DNA of 21,578 bases from a virus. Below the pieces are notes generated by a model. The model made no database searches. It was not told where the DNA came from and saw only the letters and a program-made list of their open reading frames with translations. How positions within the stretch are numbered: the stretch's first letter is position 1; the number at the start of each line of letters is the position of its first letter. The position numbers and the translations under genes are program-made. Below are positions 21,571-21,578 of the stretch, piece by piece. The stretch covers positions 1-21,578 of the IMG/VR virus record IMGVR_UViG_3300046750_000783. One strand, 5' to 3'.

Positions 21571-21578
21571 TTACTAAC

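Noticed and set aside
1-21578. tRNA genes, CRISPR arrays, insertion sequences, integrase or attachment sites
   Set aside because: None were seen. All gaps are under 125 bp and have no cloverleaf, spaced direct-repeat array or transposase signature.

Overview
The window is the late structural (virion) block of a T4-like contractile-tailed phage (Caudoviricetes, myovirus). It is AT-rich and every convincing gene reads on the + strand, with short gaps or 1-20 bp overlaps. Three things suggest a Bacteroidetes, probably flavobacterial, host. Start codons follow A-rich tracts with no Shine-Dalgarno sequence. One exported protein has a signal peptide ending in a Ser-Phe-Ser-Gln-type site. The last intergenic gap carries a GTTCTTTGACA element like the leader of Bacteroidetes rRNA operons. 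The host assignment is inference; the T4-like identity rests on many independent gene matches.

Layout. 13-1047: a charged small protein, then two coiled-coil membrane or exported proteins whose genes overlap by 128 bp in different frames, as spanin pairs do. 1049-2623: large terminase (gp17). 2648-4549: portal (gp20). 4586-7328: four lysine/glutamate-rich proteins where T4 has prohead-core genes 67/68. 7321-7926: prohead protease (gp21). 8049-9236: very acidic scaffold (gp22). 9261-10871: major capsid protein (gp23), followed by a strong terminator. 10958-11805: a small hydrophobic ORF and PhoH. 11833-14385: neck and sheath-terminator proteins (gp13-, gp14- and gp15-like). 14419-18041: a five-gene sugar island. 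18084-21186: a small coiled-coil protein, tail sheath (gp18) and tail tube (gp19), then a second terminator. 21301-21570: a membrane-anchored small protein. Compared with T4, the 13-14-15 block has moved downstream of gene 23, and 17 is separated from 18-19.

The most interesting part is the sugar island between gp15 and gp18. It encodes a GT4-type glycosyltransferase, a TibC-type (BAHT) protein O-heptosyltransferase with four metal-binding-type cysteines, an HldE C-domain-like adenylyltransferase, a small HAD phosphatase and a compact HldE N-domain-like PfkB sugar kinase. The last three match the consecutive steps heptose-7-P to heptose-1,7-bisP to heptose-1-P to ADP-heptose. The transferase would then attach heptose to a protein. 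The tail sheath gene just downstream carries a Ser/Thr-rich inserted beta domain with repeats, which makes it a candidate acceptor. This would be phage-encoded virion protein heptosylation, inferred from sequence only.

Regulation. The 10-mer ATATTTATAA occurs in seven intergenic gaps. In six of them it ends 13-17 nt before an ATG, and before gp18 it ends 26 nt before. It resembles the T4 late promoter (TATAAATA) and implies very short 5' leaders. The gp21-gp22 gap lacks this element and instead holds inverted repeats that can fold in two mutually exclusive ways. No gap exceeds 300 bases. I saw no tRNA, CRISPR or insertion sequence.
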